From: Heterobilharzia americana
Lineage: Eukaryota > Platyhelminthes > Trematoda > Strigeidida > Schistosomatidae
NCBI GenBank assembly: GCA_944470555.2
Contig: OX104132.1
Location: 18,733,755-18,797,754, forward strand
Length of the DNA stretch: 64,000 bases
Direction of reading: 5' to 3'
Shown in pieces: positions 60,756-62,785 of the stretch. The translations under genes and the position numbers were made by a program. Positions within the stretch are counted from its first letter, which is position 1, and each line of letters opens with the position of its first letter. Below the pieces are notes generated by a model that was not told the DNA's origin, searched no databases, and saw only the letters and a list, made by a program, of their open reading frames with translations.

Positions 60756-61135
60756 TTCAGACTATTGCAACGATTCTAACTAATTTAATTATGGCAGCAG
60801 TACCAGATGTTCCCAAGCATATCAAACGAGAAATGTACCATGAAGCGAATATTACAAATGCAATCATTTTAAACGCAGAAGTTGGCAATCAACAGTATAA
60901 TAAAACAATTACTAAAGATATCAACTTTAAAAAAATTATCATGTTAAGAAATTTGCAAGATAGACTTCAAACACTACGAAATACTGATAACGATAACACT
61001 ATCGACTGCACTGAAGAGAATGCAACTGAGTTATCTTCTGGAAATATCCCCTCATTCAGTCGATCGATCAGTACTAATCTGGGACCTACTGTCTATACAT
61101 TTCACAGTTATGAATTGCCACCAACATGTGTCCAA
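5921..61135 (+). CDS. Anoctamin (TMEM16) family protein, multi-exon, 5' partial
   Basis: Anoctamins are dimeric ten-helix membrane proteins acting as Ca2+-activated chloride channels or lipid scramblases. Thirteen exons are visible: 5921-6055, 15867-16030, 23843-23997, 25043-25120, 34465-34629, 36326-36523, 46336-46432, 49065-49309, 50232-50384, 52938-52990, 55960-56114, 58545-58650, 60761-61135. All borders are GT-AG and all phases agree, apart from one missing base in exon 7. They encode about 693 residues from helix 1 ([15 protein letters not shown]) through helix 10 and the [11 protein letters not shown] segment. The E-Y-L-E pair of helix 7 and E-I-R-G-D of helix 8 match Ca2+ ligands of TMEM16A. 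The cytoplasmic N-terminal domain is not in the window. By memory of the families it resembles ANO7 and ANO5 more than ANO1; the subfamily and the channel-versus-scramblase choice are unresolved. Confidence 0.95.
6250..6775 (+). mobile_element. LINE relic, 3' end
   Basis: Encodes the C-terminal part of the second LINE family: [20 protein letters not shown] followed by [16 protein letters not shown] and L-P-R-R-A. A 3' untranslated region with CACACTACTTTGTCTACTTT and a final CAGTCAGTTG follow. The same C-terminus and tail recur at 40590-41150, 43640-44010 and 53040-53450. Confidence 0.8.
7868..7915 (+). mobile_element. Penelope-like tail scrap
   Basis: TCTAATAAACAGACTGAAAT plus the next bases match by eye the tail at 63036-63070 (TCTAATAAACAGACTAAAGT) and 48487-48520. 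No coding part remains. Confidence 0.55.
8558..8609. repeat. (TA)n microsatellite
   Basis: About 52 bases of uninterrupted alternating AT in intron 1. Confidence 0.98.
8740..9065 (+). mobile_element. LINE 3' end, variant tail
   Basis: Encodes the last residues of the second LINE ([28 protein letters not shown]). Its 3' UTR carries TGTGCTGATATGAGGTGTGA instead of the CACACAACTTTGTCTACTTT tail seen elsewhere. The same variant tail occurs at 26700-26790. Confidence 0.75.
9340..10840 (+). pseudogene. LINE relic (reverse transcriptase to 3' UTR)
   Basis: From about 9350 it reads [19 protein letters not shown], then [10 protein letters not shown] (RT motif before the catalytic site). The expected catalytic Y-A-D-D box reads Y-T-N-D near 9845, so the catalytic acid pair is damaged. 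The C-terminal part follows ([27 protein letters not shown]), then the CACACAACTTTGTCTACTTT tail. Many stops and frameshifts. The 5' half is absent. Confidence 0.8.
11320..11605 (-). mobile_element. Hammerhead-SINE (SM-alpha type), degraded
   Basis: The minus strand has a tRNA-like A box (CAGTGGTCTAGTGGATAAGG) and a damaged B box. The hammerhead region has the core changed (CCAGATGACAAGTCC in place of CCAGCTGATGAGTCC), so the ribozyme is dead. Bases 11548-11605 on the + strand (GATGAAATGCGCATTCTGGA, then TTCCACTGCTAG) are the 3' half of another copy in the opposite orientation. Confidence 0.7.
11610..12836. other. Intronic, nothing recognised
   Basis: AT-rich sequence with short chance reading frames. 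Stretches near 12240-12600 mention CGAGACCAAGCCCACCAGCA and similar GC-richer text that may be old repeat, but I could not place it. Confidence 0.4.
12837..13560. repeat. Inverted pair of tRNA-like repeat family B
   Basis: A minus-oriented copy (about 12837-13165; CACTGGACAGCTGTTTCGTC near its start) is followed by a plus-oriented copy (about 13200-13560; ending AACTGATATCAG). The plus copy contains CTGAATTCGATCG (B-box-like) after a damaged A box, and the words GCTGAGGAGTCCTATACCAG. The two copies face each other and would form a long imperfect hairpin. Confidence 0.7.
13561..14345. other. Intronic, nothing recognised
   Basis: AT-rich, no coding potential and no repeat I can name. Confidence 0.45.
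14346..14745 (-). repeat. tRNA-like repeat family B, near full length
   Basis: The minus strand carries AACCCAGTGGCTCAATGGTA (A-box-like) and GAACCTGAAGGTTCTAGGTT then CGATC (B-box-like). Both ends of the unit show the same word (TCAAGTTGGTATTCATC at about 14355 and TCAAGTTGATATTCATC at about 14728), as if two units abut or the insertion duplicated a flank. Confidence 0.7.
14985..15190 (-). mobile_element. LINE 3' UTR scrap, reversed
   Basis: TCCAAGTTGCCACGCCTGAC, then ATCAGCACATC, is the reverse complement of the variant LINE tail (GATGTGCTGATATGAGGTGTGACAACT-type) seen at 8970-9010. No coding part is recognisable. Confidence 0.6.
15570..15725 (+). mobile_element. Hammerhead-SINE (SM-alpha type), + copy
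   Basis: Clear RNA polymerase III boxes: A box TGGCCTAGTGGATAACG (from 15582) and B box GGGTTCGAGTC (from 15625). The hammerhead part follows: CTGATGAG core intact, but stem II pairs poorly and the conserved GAA reads GAG, so cleavage is unlikely. The unit ends CCTTTGCTAGCCAC. Confidence 0.85.
15867..16030 (+). CDS. Anoctamin exon 2 (first extracellular loop and helix 2)
   Basis: This exon has no start codon at its head and was found by homology. It opens [17 protein letters not shown], continues with a cysteine-rich loop (C-K-F-W, then T-S-C) and ends [13 protein letters not shown]. Anoctamins have the same M-C-P-L-C...W-x-L...C loop followed by the helix that ends in L-W. The acceptor is CACTGAAG, which is weak, and the donor is GTAAGA. 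One base in and one base out (164 nt) fit exon 1 and exon 3 exactly. A hammerhead-type SINE ends about 140 nt upstream. Confidence 0.9.
16375..16920 (+). pseudogene. Penelope-like element relic, GIY-YIG domain
   Basis: At about 16620-16740 the + strand reads [20 protein letters not shown] followed by [13 protein letters not shown]. This is the GIY-YIG-type endonuclease of Penelope-like retroelements (consensus I-Y-K-(I/L)-x-C-x-x-C-x-x-x-Y-I-G-Q-T-x-R-x-L-x-x-R-x-x-E-H); here Y-I-G is Y-A-G. The 5' flank (TTTCATTGTCGTTCTAGACA) matches the flank of the copy at 51028-51650. The 3' side is cut by a LINE at about 16920. Confidence 0.8.
16921..17400 (-). pseudogene. LINE reverse-transcriptase fragment
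   Basis: Minus-strand frame reads [20 protein letters not shown] then [12 protein letters not shown], and [12 protein letters not shown], where the catalytic Y-A-D-D is Y-Q-N-D. It matches the same RT region as the relics at 9340-10840 and 39290-41160. Both ends are truncated. Confidence 0.8.
17401..19130. other. Intronic, nothing recognised
   Basis: Long AT-rich stretch with homopolymer runs and no repeat family I could name; no exon with anoctamin similarity. Confidence 0.5.
19130..19700 (-). mobile_element. LINE 3' end, reversed
   Basis: The minus strand reads [20 protein letters not shown] (counterpart of the V-N-L-x-R-L-R-W-L motif), then the Trp- and Arg-rich end, then a 3' UTR with the reversed word GCAAGTGCATCGGTTCAAGT. 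It is a diverged copy of the tail seen at 40600-41150. Confidence 0.75.
19701..22925. other. Intronic, unexplained, somewhat GC-richer
   Basis: No family recognised. Several short frames exist, for instance on the minus strand [20 protein letters not shown] (about 21120-21060) and on the + strand [20 protein letters not shown] (about 22110-22170). They have no splice context and I do not know them. Scraps like GTTTGAACCCGAGATTC (20413) and GATTCGAACGCAGAAC (20517) look like B boxes of decayed tRNA-like repeats. Confidence 0.4.
22930..23105 (+). mobile_element. Hammerhead-SINE (SM-alpha type), degraded
   Basis: A-box-like CAGTGGCCCTGTGGATAAC and B-box-like GCGTTCGAATG, then a hammerhead region where the core reads CTGTTTACGAG instead of CTGATGAG. 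GACGAAACAGG and TTCCACTG remain. Not active. Confidence 0.75.
23843..23997 (+). CDS. Anoctamin exon 3 (end of helix 2, first cytoplasmic loop)
   Basis: The last base of exon 2 joins CT to make an alanine codon, giving [14 protein letters not shown], the near-universal W-K-R motif at the cytoplasmic end of helix 2. It continues [20 protein letters not shown] and then [11 protein letters not shown], ending N-P-M-T-G. The acceptor is TTTAAACAG. I chose donor GTATGT at 23998 over the GT two bases earlier because only this one leaves phase 0 for exon 4. Confidence 0.93.
24150..24325 (-). mobile_element. Hammerhead-SINE (SM-alpha type), nearly intact core
   Basis: The minus strand has B box GGTTCGAGTCTC and, further on, CAGCTGACGAGTCCAAGATA then GGACGGAAATGCGCGTC. 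The core CTGACGA is allowed (CUGANGA), but one extra G precedes GAAA and stem III is impaired, so activity is doubtful. Confidence 0.8.
24590..24725. repeat. Short foldback element with tRNA-like heart
   Basis: Left arm GAAGGTGAAATGAAAA, right arm TTTTCATTTCACTTTC, then AATCATCCCCTAGTAT. The centre contains GACTCGAACCAGTGATC (reversed B-box-like). Same family as 41985-42145, 44185-44340 and 52120-52395. Confidence 0.75.
25043..25120 (+). CDS. Anoctamin exon 4 (lead-in to helix 3)
   Basis: 78 nt, phase 0 on both sides, acceptor CTCTGTTAG and donor GTAAGT. It encodes [20 protein letters not shown] followed by S-T-V-L-L-A. The E-P-(Y/F)-x-P-F-x-x-R segment following the N-P-x-T-G of exon 3 is a common anoctamin arrangement just before helix 3. 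Confidence 0.92.
25147..25180 (+). repeat. (GTT)n(GGT)n microsatellite
   Basis: TTGTTGTTGTTGTTGGTGG followed by further GGT units, shortly after exon 4. Confidence 0.95.
25181..25745. other. Intronic, nothing recognised
   Basis: AT-rich intron 4 sequence without repeats I can name. Confidence 0.45.
25755..25885 (-). repeat. tRNA-like repeat family D
   Basis: The minus strand reads GTGGCTCATCGGCTTATGGG (A-box-like), then CATGGGTTCGAACTCCGCTA (B box). A related copy lies at 46598-46692 and a fragment on the + strand at 52668-52730. Not a tRNA gene: the cloverleaf 3' half and acceptor stem are missing. Confidence 0.65.
25886..26480. other. Intronic, unexplained
   Basis: A frame at 25969-26199 (+) includes [20 protein letters not shown] and [12 protein letters not shown] do not recognise it and it has no splice support for the anoctamin. 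Confidence 0.35.
26500..26800 (+). mobile_element. LINE 3' end, variant tail
   Basis: GATTCTGGTTGATGAATCTA and TCATTGGCGCAGATGCATCC match the end of the LINE coding part; the tail has TTTTGATGTGATACGTGACA like the variant at 8970. Confidence 0.65.
26900..27240 (-). repeat. tRNA-like repeat family B
   Basis: Contains AACCATTGCAAACCTGGAAA, ACTGTTTCATCACAG, GATTGAACCCAGGGC (reversed B box) and AAGGTTAAGCCACTGGGTTT (reversed A box). Diverged and shortened at its distal half. Confidence 0.65.
27241..29171. other. Intronic, unexplained
   Basis: No family recognised in most of it. The + strand frame 28569-28940 begins [20 protein letters not shown], which resembles a signal peptide, but nothing else supports a gene. 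CTGTGGTTCGAGTCAAGT (28862) looks like a B box. The last part, about 28920-29171, is loosely similar to 33300-33564. Confidence 0.35.
29172..29543 (-). repeat. Direct duplication, copy 1
   Basis: 372 bases that recur at 33565-33936 with no gap and three differences that I counted (near 29326, 29514 and 29531). Inside, AAAGTTCATAACCTCATTGA next to TCAGCCATTTGAGTTGATG resembles the reversed LINE C-terminal region at 19600, so the unit contains old LINE sequence. Confidence 0.85.
29544..33300. other. Intronic, with LINE tail scraps
   Basis: Reversed LINE 3' UTR words at about 30500-30560 (AACGTAGAACCTCACACAGG) and 31780-32010 (ATTGTGACCGATTTTCAGCC). The rest is AT-rich with no recognised gene; frames at 31005-31334 and 30022-30329 are hydrophobic by base composition only. 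Confidence 0.45.
33300..33564 (-). mobile_element. LINE 3' UTR scrap, reversed
   Basis: GATCCAAGTTGTCACACCCC and GTCAACACATGTAGG match the reversed variant tail (compare 14990 and 63730). It runs straight into duplication copy 2. Confidence 0.55.
33565..33936 (-). repeat. Direct duplication, copy 2
   Basis: Near-identical partner of 29172-29543, 4393 bases downstream, same orientation. Upstream flanks are similar only at a much lower level and downstream flanks differ at once. Confidence 0.85.
33937..34464. other. Intronic, nothing recognised
   Basis: Unique-looking intron sequence ending in the pyrimidine tract of exon 5. Confidence 0.5.
34465..34629 (+). CDS. Anoctamin exon 5 (helices 3-4)
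   Basis: 165 nt, phase 0 on both sides, acceptor TTTTCTCTTACAG, donor GTGAGT. It begins [20 protein letters not shown], which completes helix 3, and continues through [20 protein letters not shown], the start of helix 4. The preceding intron is over 9 kb and full of repeats. Confidence 0.93.
34630..35604. other. Intronic, nothing recognised
   Basis: AT-rich intron 5 sequence; no repeat or exon seen. Confidence 0.5.
35605..36035. repeat. Inverted pair of tRNA-like repeat family B
   Basis: A minus-oriented piece (35605-35745: GTATTCATCGTGAACTGACA, GGGAGCAGCAGACAACTG) meets a plus-oriented piece (about 35750-36030: ACTCATTGGTGACTCGATTC, CTGAGGAGTCCCATACTGGG). The tRNA-like box region is mostly lost at the junction. 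Confidence 0.7.
36326..36523 (+). CDS. Anoctamin exon 6 (helix 4-5 linker and helix 5)
   Basis: 198 nt, phase 0 on both sides, acceptor TTTCTTCATTTACAG, donor GTAAGT. It reads [20 protein letters not shown], one of the best-conserved anoctamin stretches (L-T-D-x-E-N-H-R-T-x-x-E-Y), then the helix [15 protein letters not shown]. The loop after it ([15 protein letters not shown]) is more divergent than in vertebrate anoctamins, which usually have F-K-G-R-F-V-G-x-P-G here. Confidence 0.95.
36770..36850 (-). repeat. tRNA-like A-arm scrap
   Basis: The minus strand reads GCCTCGTAGTCCAGTTGGTA then GAGCATCGACC, a convincing D-arm / A-box shape, but no T-arm follows. Possibly a broken member of the foldback family, which has a similar segment. 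Confidence 0.45.
36851..37329. other. Intronic, nothing recognised
   Basis: AT-rich intron 6 sequence between the tRNA-like scrap and the LINE 5' end. Confidence 0.45.
38901..39270 (-). mobile_element. Tandem hammerhead repeat (SM-alpha type), 1.15 units
   Basis: The word GATGGATAGTGGCTA occurs at 38901 and again at 39220, giving a period of about 319 bases, close to the roughly 330-base monomer of the schistosome SM-alpha satellite. The first unit carries a complete hammerhead (38921-38970) and a damaged pol III head (A-box-like TGTAGTGGATAACG on the minus strand). The second is cut right after the GTCC of stem II (39266), so it keeps only the 3' half of the ribozyme. Inserted in the LINE relic 37330-41160. 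Confidence 0.85.
38921..38970 (-). ncRNA. Hammerhead ribozyme, complete predicted core
   Basis: Minus-strand RNA: stem I 5' strand AUCCGG (38968-38963), core CUGACGA (38962-38956; fits CUGANGA), stem II GUCC with loop CAAACA and GGAC (38955-38942), GAA (38941-38939), stem III AUGC/GCAU (38938-38931), cleavage base C at 38930, then stem I 3' strand CUGGAU. Every conserved core base is present; stem I has one G-U pair. Stem III has four pairs and no loop, which in known schistosome hammerheads favours cleavage as a dimer. Cleavage is predicted between 38930 and 38929. Confidence 0.85.
41161..41660. other. Intronic, nothing recognised
   Basis: AT-rich, with a C-run near 41340. No repeats named. 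Confidence 0.45.
41665..41905 (-). mobile_element. Hammerhead-SINE (SM-alpha type), inactive
   Basis: The minus strand core reads CTGGTGAG (A to G at a required position) and the GAAACGTC segment lacks most of stem III. B-box-like GGTTCGAGTTTC and A-box-like CTTAGTGGATAGCG are visible. It shares its distal end (CCCCGTTGTTATACTGGGTC) with the copy at 11500. Confidence 0.75.
41985..42145. repeat. Short foldback element
   Basis: Left arm GATGATAGAAGGTGAAACGA, right arm TTTCATTAAACCTTTAATCA, then the outer word TACTAGTCTGCCAAATCATG. Centre with GATTTGAACTAGCGTCCACC. Confidence 0.7.
42146..43029. other. Intronic, nothing recognised
   Basis: AT-rich intron 6 sequence. Confidence 0.45.
43030..43445 (+). 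repeat. tRNA-like repeat family B, best-preserved copy
   Basis: Near full length. A box AATGGCTGAATGGTTAACAC (43251) and B box CTGAGTTCGATCCCTAG (43294) are well spaced for a pol III promoter of tRNA-Leu/Ser type. The unit ends AACTGATGTCAGTCCATGAT, then GAATACTACTTC, a word that also stands before the unit at 43015. Confidence 0.75.
43620..44010 (+). mobile_element. LINE 3' end
   Basis: GTTGGATTAGGTTGGAAGAG, then TCAGGGTGGCCAGACCAAGA, matches the end of the coding part; the tail has CACACAACTTTGTCCACTTT and ends GATTTTGTCAGTCAG. 5' truncated. Confidence 0.8.
44185..44340. repeat. Short foldback element, internal deletion
   Basis: Outer word CTGAGATAACCGTAGTTTGA (reverse of the one after 52347), left arm GATGATTGAAGGTACAATGA, right arm TTTCATTTCACCTTCAATCA. 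Only about 30 bases remain in the centre, including GGTTCGAGTCC. Confidence 0.8.
44341..45325. other. Intronic, nothing recognised
   Basis: AT-rich, no repeat named. Confidence 0.45.
45330..45500 (-). mobile_element. Divergent hammerhead-SINE relative
   Basis: The minus strand has A-box-like AGACTGGTAGAGCAATG, B-box-like ATCGAGTCTCGGTGGG, then TTGATGAGGCCTGAATAGCA, then ATGAAAACTTCATCCTGGAC. The order and spacing copy the SM-alpha unit, but the head is different and the core starts TTGATGAG instead of CTGATGAG. Confidence 0.55.
45501..46335. other. Intronic, nothing recognised
   Basis: No repeat named; ends at the acceptor of exon 7. Confidence 0.45.
46336..46432 (+). CDS. Anoctamin exon 7 (helix 6), broken by one missing base
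   Basis: 97 nt between acceptor TTATTTTGTAG and donor GTAAGT. It starts in phase 0 as C-D-Q-G-D-C-L-L, the usual cysteine pair before helix 6. From 46359 the anoctamin-like reading is in another frame: [20 protein letters not shown] then ESLMP. The break lies between about 46351 and 46361, around a TTTTGAA stretch. The starting frame hits a stop at 46375; the other frame has upstream TGA codons, so no alternative acceptor rescues it. Flanking phases require 98 nt, so one base appears lost. This could be an assembly or allele error, or a real inactivating deletion. Confidence 0.85.
46598..46692 (-). repeat. tRNA-like repeat family D
   Basis: GGGGTTCGAAACCCTGACCC, then GGTTGACGGTCATCTCCATA, then AACCACTGAGCCATAGC, matches the layout at 25795-25875. 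Confidence 0.65.
46693..47460. other. Intronic, nothing recognised
   Basis: AT-rich intron 7 sequence. Confidence 0.45.
47461..48530 (+). pseudogene. Penelope-like element relic (second family)
   Basis: The + strand between about 47840 and 48110 reads in broken frames: [18 protein letters not shown], then [22 protein letters not shown], then [16 protein letters not shown]. The last is the Y-I-G-Q part of a GIY-YIG endonuclease. The element starts with a reversed tail (CAGTGCCC on the minus side; TCCATTTTAGTCTGTTTATT at 47513) and ends with the forward tail (TAATAAATAAACTAAAATGG at 48491). Confidence 0.75.
48531..49064. other. Intronic, nothing recognised
   Basis: Ends in the T-rich acceptor tract of exon 8. 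Confidence 0.5.
49065..49309 (+). CDS. Anoctamin exon 8 (cytoplasmic linker, start of helix 7)
   Basis: 245 nt, one base in and one base out, acceptor TATCTGTTTAG, donor GTAAGT. The first base completes a proline codon with exon 7, then [17 protein letters not shown] gives a basic stretch. A serine-, threonine- and asparagine-rich variable linker follows, and the exon ends [10 protein letters not shown]. The E-x-x-E pair corresponds to the helix-7 Ca2+-binding glutamates known from TMEM16A. Confidence 0.93.
49310..50231. other. Intronic, nothing recognised
   Basis: Intron 8; no repeat named. Confidence 0.5.
50232..50384 (+). CDS. Anoctamin exon 9 (helices 7-8, Ca2+ site)
   Basis: 153 nt, two bases in and one out, acceptor TTTTATTTCAG, donor GTATGA. 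It reads [20 protein letters not shown], then [20 protein letters not shown] and [17 protein letters not shown] and E-I-R-x-D-A-K-K are hallmark anoctamin motifs; the E and D four residues apart match the helix-8 Ca2+ ligands of TMEM16A. Vertebrate members usually have E-I-R-L-D; here the residue before D is glycine. Confidence 0.95.
50385..51027. other. Intronic, possible inverted repeat
   Basis: AAAGGCCACTTTAGCAACTG at 50846 and its approximate reverse, AGGTGGCCTTTAAAGTCACC at 50955, face each other across about 100 bases. Otherwise unremarkable. Confidence 0.4.
51028..51650 (-). pseudogene. Penelope-like element relic between inverted arms
   Basis: The minus strand reads [20 protein letters not shown] followed by [14 protein letters not shown], a GIY-YIG domain with Y-I-G changed to C-I-R. 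The flanks are inverted copies of one another: AACTTCAGAAAGAAGTGAGC at 51109 and GCTCACTTCTTTCTGAAGTT at 51534, with further matches out to about 51030 and 51640. The arms also match the 5' flank of the copy at 16375. Confidence 0.82.
52120..52395. repeat. Foldback element, complete copy
   Basis: Inner arms ACTGGGTGATGATTGAAGGT (52154) and ACCTTCAATCATCACCCAGT (52327) are perfect inverses over 20 bases, with further pairing inside. Outer words CGGCTGTCTGAC (52131) and GGCTATCTCAGATAGTCC (52373) extend the symmetry imperfectly. The centre holds a tRNA-like D-arm (GAACTACGAGGTCC, reversed). Confidence 0.85.
52668..52730 (+). repeat. tRNA-like repeat family D, fragment
   Basis: CAACCAGTTGGCAGTGTGTT, then CGAGCCCCGCTCCACG, is the inverse of the family D text at 46620-46660. 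Confidence 0.55.
52938..52990 (+). CDS. Anoctamin exon 10 (start of helix 9)
   Basis: A 53-nt mini-exon, two bases in and phase 0 out, acceptor TTTTGTTACAG, donor GTAAGT. It encodes G-I-W followed by [15 protein letters not shown]. The split codon and the G-x-W start match the anoctamin segment D-I-G-x-W...N-A. A LINE relic begins within about 45 nt of the donor. Confidence 0.9.
53030..53450 (+). mobile_element. LINE 3' end
   Basis: Starts GCTCCGTGCCACGCTGGGGG, continues with the end of the coding part and the tail (TCTCACACAACTTTGTCTAG; GAGGTTCTACGTTGATATTC). Only about 40 bases separate it from the donor of exon 10. Confidence 0.8.
53458..53515. repeat. (TA)n microsatellite
   Basis: About 58 bases of alternating TA directly after the LINE tail. 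Confidence 0.98.
53516..54290. other. Intronic, nothing recognised
   Basis: AT-rich intron 10 sequence; I looked here for the helix 9 exon and found it instead at 55960. Confidence 0.5.
54295..55080 (+). pseudogene. LINE relic (pre-RT and RT part)
   Basis: Reads [14 protein letters not shown], then V-V-P-I-T-A-D-C-P, then [15 protein letters not shown] (the RT motif [15 protein letters not shown]). After a frame change comes [16 protein letters not shown]. Heavily broken; lacks the catalytic part and the 3' end. Confidence 0.75.
55090..55310 (-). mobile_element. Divergent hammerhead-SINE relative
   Basis: The minus strand has a B-box-like GGGTTCAAATCCAAGAC, then GCTGACGAGTGCCAACAAAG, then ACAAAACCCAAGTCCAAGAG and TTCC. 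It lines up with the SM-alpha hammerhead (GCTGACGAGTCCCAAATAGG, then ACGAAACGC) but lost stem II pairing and the GAAA. Confidence 0.5.
55500..55690 (-). mobile_element. Hammerhead-SINE (SM-alpha type), core kept, stems weak
   Basis: The minus strand has CTGATGA and GAA intact; stem II pairs only with wobbles, stem III (AUGC/ACGU) is damaged and the first pair of stem I is C-C. Probably inactive or very weak. The A- and B-box area is recognisable but mutated. Confidence 0.75.
55960..56114 (+). CDS. Anoctamin exon 11 (end of helix 9, extracellular loop)
   Basis: 155 nt, phase 0 in and two bases out. It opens [20 protein letters not shown], matching the anoctamin N-A-x-x-I-A-F-T-S-x-F-I-P-R-x-V-Y segment, and continues [16 protein letters not shown] to N-E-T-Y-C. 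The acceptor is ATGCCTAACATAG and the donor GTATTT. A stronger-looking internal acceptor (TTCTTACAG before 56023) would drop the conserved helix end and change the phase, so I prefer the upstream one. N-F-T and N-E-T are possible extracellular N-glycosylation sites. Confidence 0.9.
56115..57089. other. Intronic, nothing recognised
   Basis: A piece at 56340-56600 reads [17 protein letters not shown] in a broken frame, faintly like the reverse transcriptase of a Penelope-like element ([12 protein letters not shown], where the catalytic Y-x-D-D would be Y-V-N-D, near 56450). Too short to be sure. Confidence 0.4.
57090..57250 (-). repeat. tRNA-like repeat family B, half unit
   Basis: CACGGATTGAAATCAGTCGG, ACCTGGGAGCACTGGACAGT. 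Faces the + copy at 57505-57985 across about 250 bases. Confidence 0.6.
57505..57985 (+). repeat. tRNA-like repeat family B, compound copy
   Basis: A unit end (CTGAGTAGTCCTATACTAGG, AACAGTTGTC) is followed by another unit from about 57640 (CTCATTGGTGACTCGCTTCG, A-box-like CCAGTGGCTCTGTGGTAG) to 57985. Confidence 0.65.
58300..58385 (-). mobile_element. Hammerhead-SINE 3' part, inactive
   Basis: The minus strand reads GCTGACCAGTCCTAGATAGG, then AAGAAACACGC; the core has C instead of the required G, and the tRNA-like head is missing. Confidence 0.65.
58545..58650 (+). CDS. Anoctamin exon 12 (helix 10)
   Basis: 106 nt, one base in and phase 0 out, acceptor TTTAATTTTCAG, donor GTAAGT. The split codon gives arginine, so the junction reads C-R-Y-D-A-Y-R, like the anoctamin C-R-Y-x-x-(Y/F)-R motif. 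W-S-V-E-P-Y follows, then helix [16 protein letters not shown] (consensus F-W-x-V-L-A-A-(R/K)-x-x-F). Confidence 0.94.
58651..59965. other. Intronic, nothing recognised
   Basis: Intron 12 sequence, AT-rich, no named repeat. Confidence 0.45.
59970..60115 (+). mobile_element. LINE 5' leader scrap
   Basis: GCTACTTTGATGTAGGGATC, then GTCTGTTGGATAGGGGTAAG, matches the 5' leader of the LINE at 37350-37490. Confidence 0.65.
60699..60753. repeat. (ATT)n microsatellite at splice acceptor
   Basis: About 18 ATT units, running to within eight bases of exon 13. The acceptor is TTATTATTTTCAG, so the repeat end supplies the tract. Confidence 0.95.
60761..61135 (+). CDS. Anoctamin exon 13 (end of helix 10 and cytoplasmic tail)
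   Basis: 375 nt, phase 0 in. It reads [20 protein letters not shown] and then I-K-R-E, the conserved (I/V)-P-D-(V/I)-P...K-R-E end of the family's membrane domain. A hydrophilic tail of roughly 100 residues follows with little conservation. A donor-like GTAAGT at 61136 would continue into an exon I could not find; reading through adds 10 codons and stops at 61166. The acceptor is formed directly by the end of an (ATT)n microsatellite. Confidence 0.88.
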
Positions 61136-62204
61136 GTAAGTATTTCTGTAGGTTACATCAACAATTAAAGATATTTCCAGTTTTTTTTTTTATTGATTTA
61201 TAAATTTATTTCCCTACACTGCATTGAATCCAAGTCCTGGAGATGCATTGATTTAAATCAATGCAACATGTTTTGTTCTACTCCCACTGATCGACCCCTT
61301 CAATACTTAGTGATAGCTATATTAAGAGTATGAGAATGGAAATAGTTCCGATTGGTTGCATCATGATGCAATACTAATAATGTTATTAGGTTGTGAACTG
61401 TTTATCCAGTCTGTATTGCGAAGATGTAGTTTTTGTGTAGTTGGGATAGTAAGAATAATAACGGAAACAGATTTTAAGAAATAAGGGAATATAATTAAAA
61501 TCTATACTAGTGTCGAAGTTCTATTCATTTAATATCTGTGCTGTAATTGGTTGAAGTTGCTTTCTGTTCATAACTCCTTAAATGGCTGTACTGTTACATT
61601 CTAGTTTCGGTGCTGTTCTATTCACTTGGTCAGCATTGGGGAAAAAAAAGTTAAGATGAACATGTGAATTGTACAAGCTAAATGTTAAGGATTTGCTAAT
61701 TTACAAACTCTAAAAAGATGTGAAATGCATATTAACATAGAGTCTCGAAAAAAATGTGTATTGTTTTAAAGTTTTGTTCTTTATATGAAGCTCACCCAAG
61801 TGGTTCACACGGTTCAGAGGTGTGGTTTTGTGTAATTATATTGCATTTTGGTTCCACACCTCCGAGTTGTTTTTTTTTCTGAATTAATATATACTCTAAC
61901 CATCATTGTATGATTTAGATATTCTGTGATAAAAGGTTAATCAATCGCTTTTCAAACAATTAGTCACTGAATGAATTTATATAATGTAATAAGAAGGAGG
62001 TTGTCTGTGAAATTCGATTTATTCGCGCAACATATTTCGAACAATCTGATCACATATTTACTTCTTAAGGTATTTTATATGAAAATAGAATGAGGTAAGA
62101 CAAATAAATTAAGATAATACAAAAATTGGAAAACATAGGGATAATATGGAAGAATAATACATTTTCACGTCTCCCTTGGCATTAAATTGAGATAAAGATT
62201 ACTA
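61136..62204. other. Downstream stretch, nothing recognised
   Basis: No further anoctamin exon seen. No clear AATAAA signal close after the read-through stop at 61166. A T-rich run lies at 61180. Confidence 0.45.
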
Positions 62205-62785
62205 AAGTATTATTATTATTATTTTTCCCTTGAGTTCCTAGTGGAACATAGGGCTTCATTAGGACGCCTCCATTGCACTCTGTCCTCTGCAGTCTTTTGA
62301 ACCTTTCTCCCCGACTGCCCACAGGCTTTCGTTTCTTCCTCACATGATCTCCTCCACGTCACCCCCGCCTCGCACGTCCAACTCATCGTTTCCCCTTTGG
62401 GTTCCACTCGAGGGCCTGGCGCGTGATTACCCCAGTCGGCCTTCTCAGTGTATGTCCAATCCAATCCATCTCCACTTCCTTCCGCATATTTGTTGTGCGA
62501 TAGGTTCTTGGTTTGTTCGTCTCTAGTCGGAGTTCCTTGTTGCTTATTTTTATTATTCTGGCCATCTGATCCTCAGTATCGAGTGAGCGTAGACGACAGC
62601 TGTTGATGAATGTCTGTAGTTTGTTGGGAGTGCTTTTCGTGACGCACCAAGTTTTTGAACAGCAGCAGCACTGACTTGAAAATGGTGTTGCAAATCCGGA
62701 TCTTGTCCCACATGCTGAGTGCAGTAGATCTCCACACTGATTTCGGATTAGTGAAAGCTTGTCTTGCTTTTCCTATCCCGGTAAT
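62205..62785 (-). pseudogene. RTE-type LINE, 3' end only
   Basis: Second copy of the family at 2698-5150: (ATT)n at 62209-62222, then on the minus strand [34 protein letters not shown] and G-K-A-R-Q-A-F-T. Frameshifted; 5' truncated where a Penelope-like tail begins. Confidence 0.85.
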
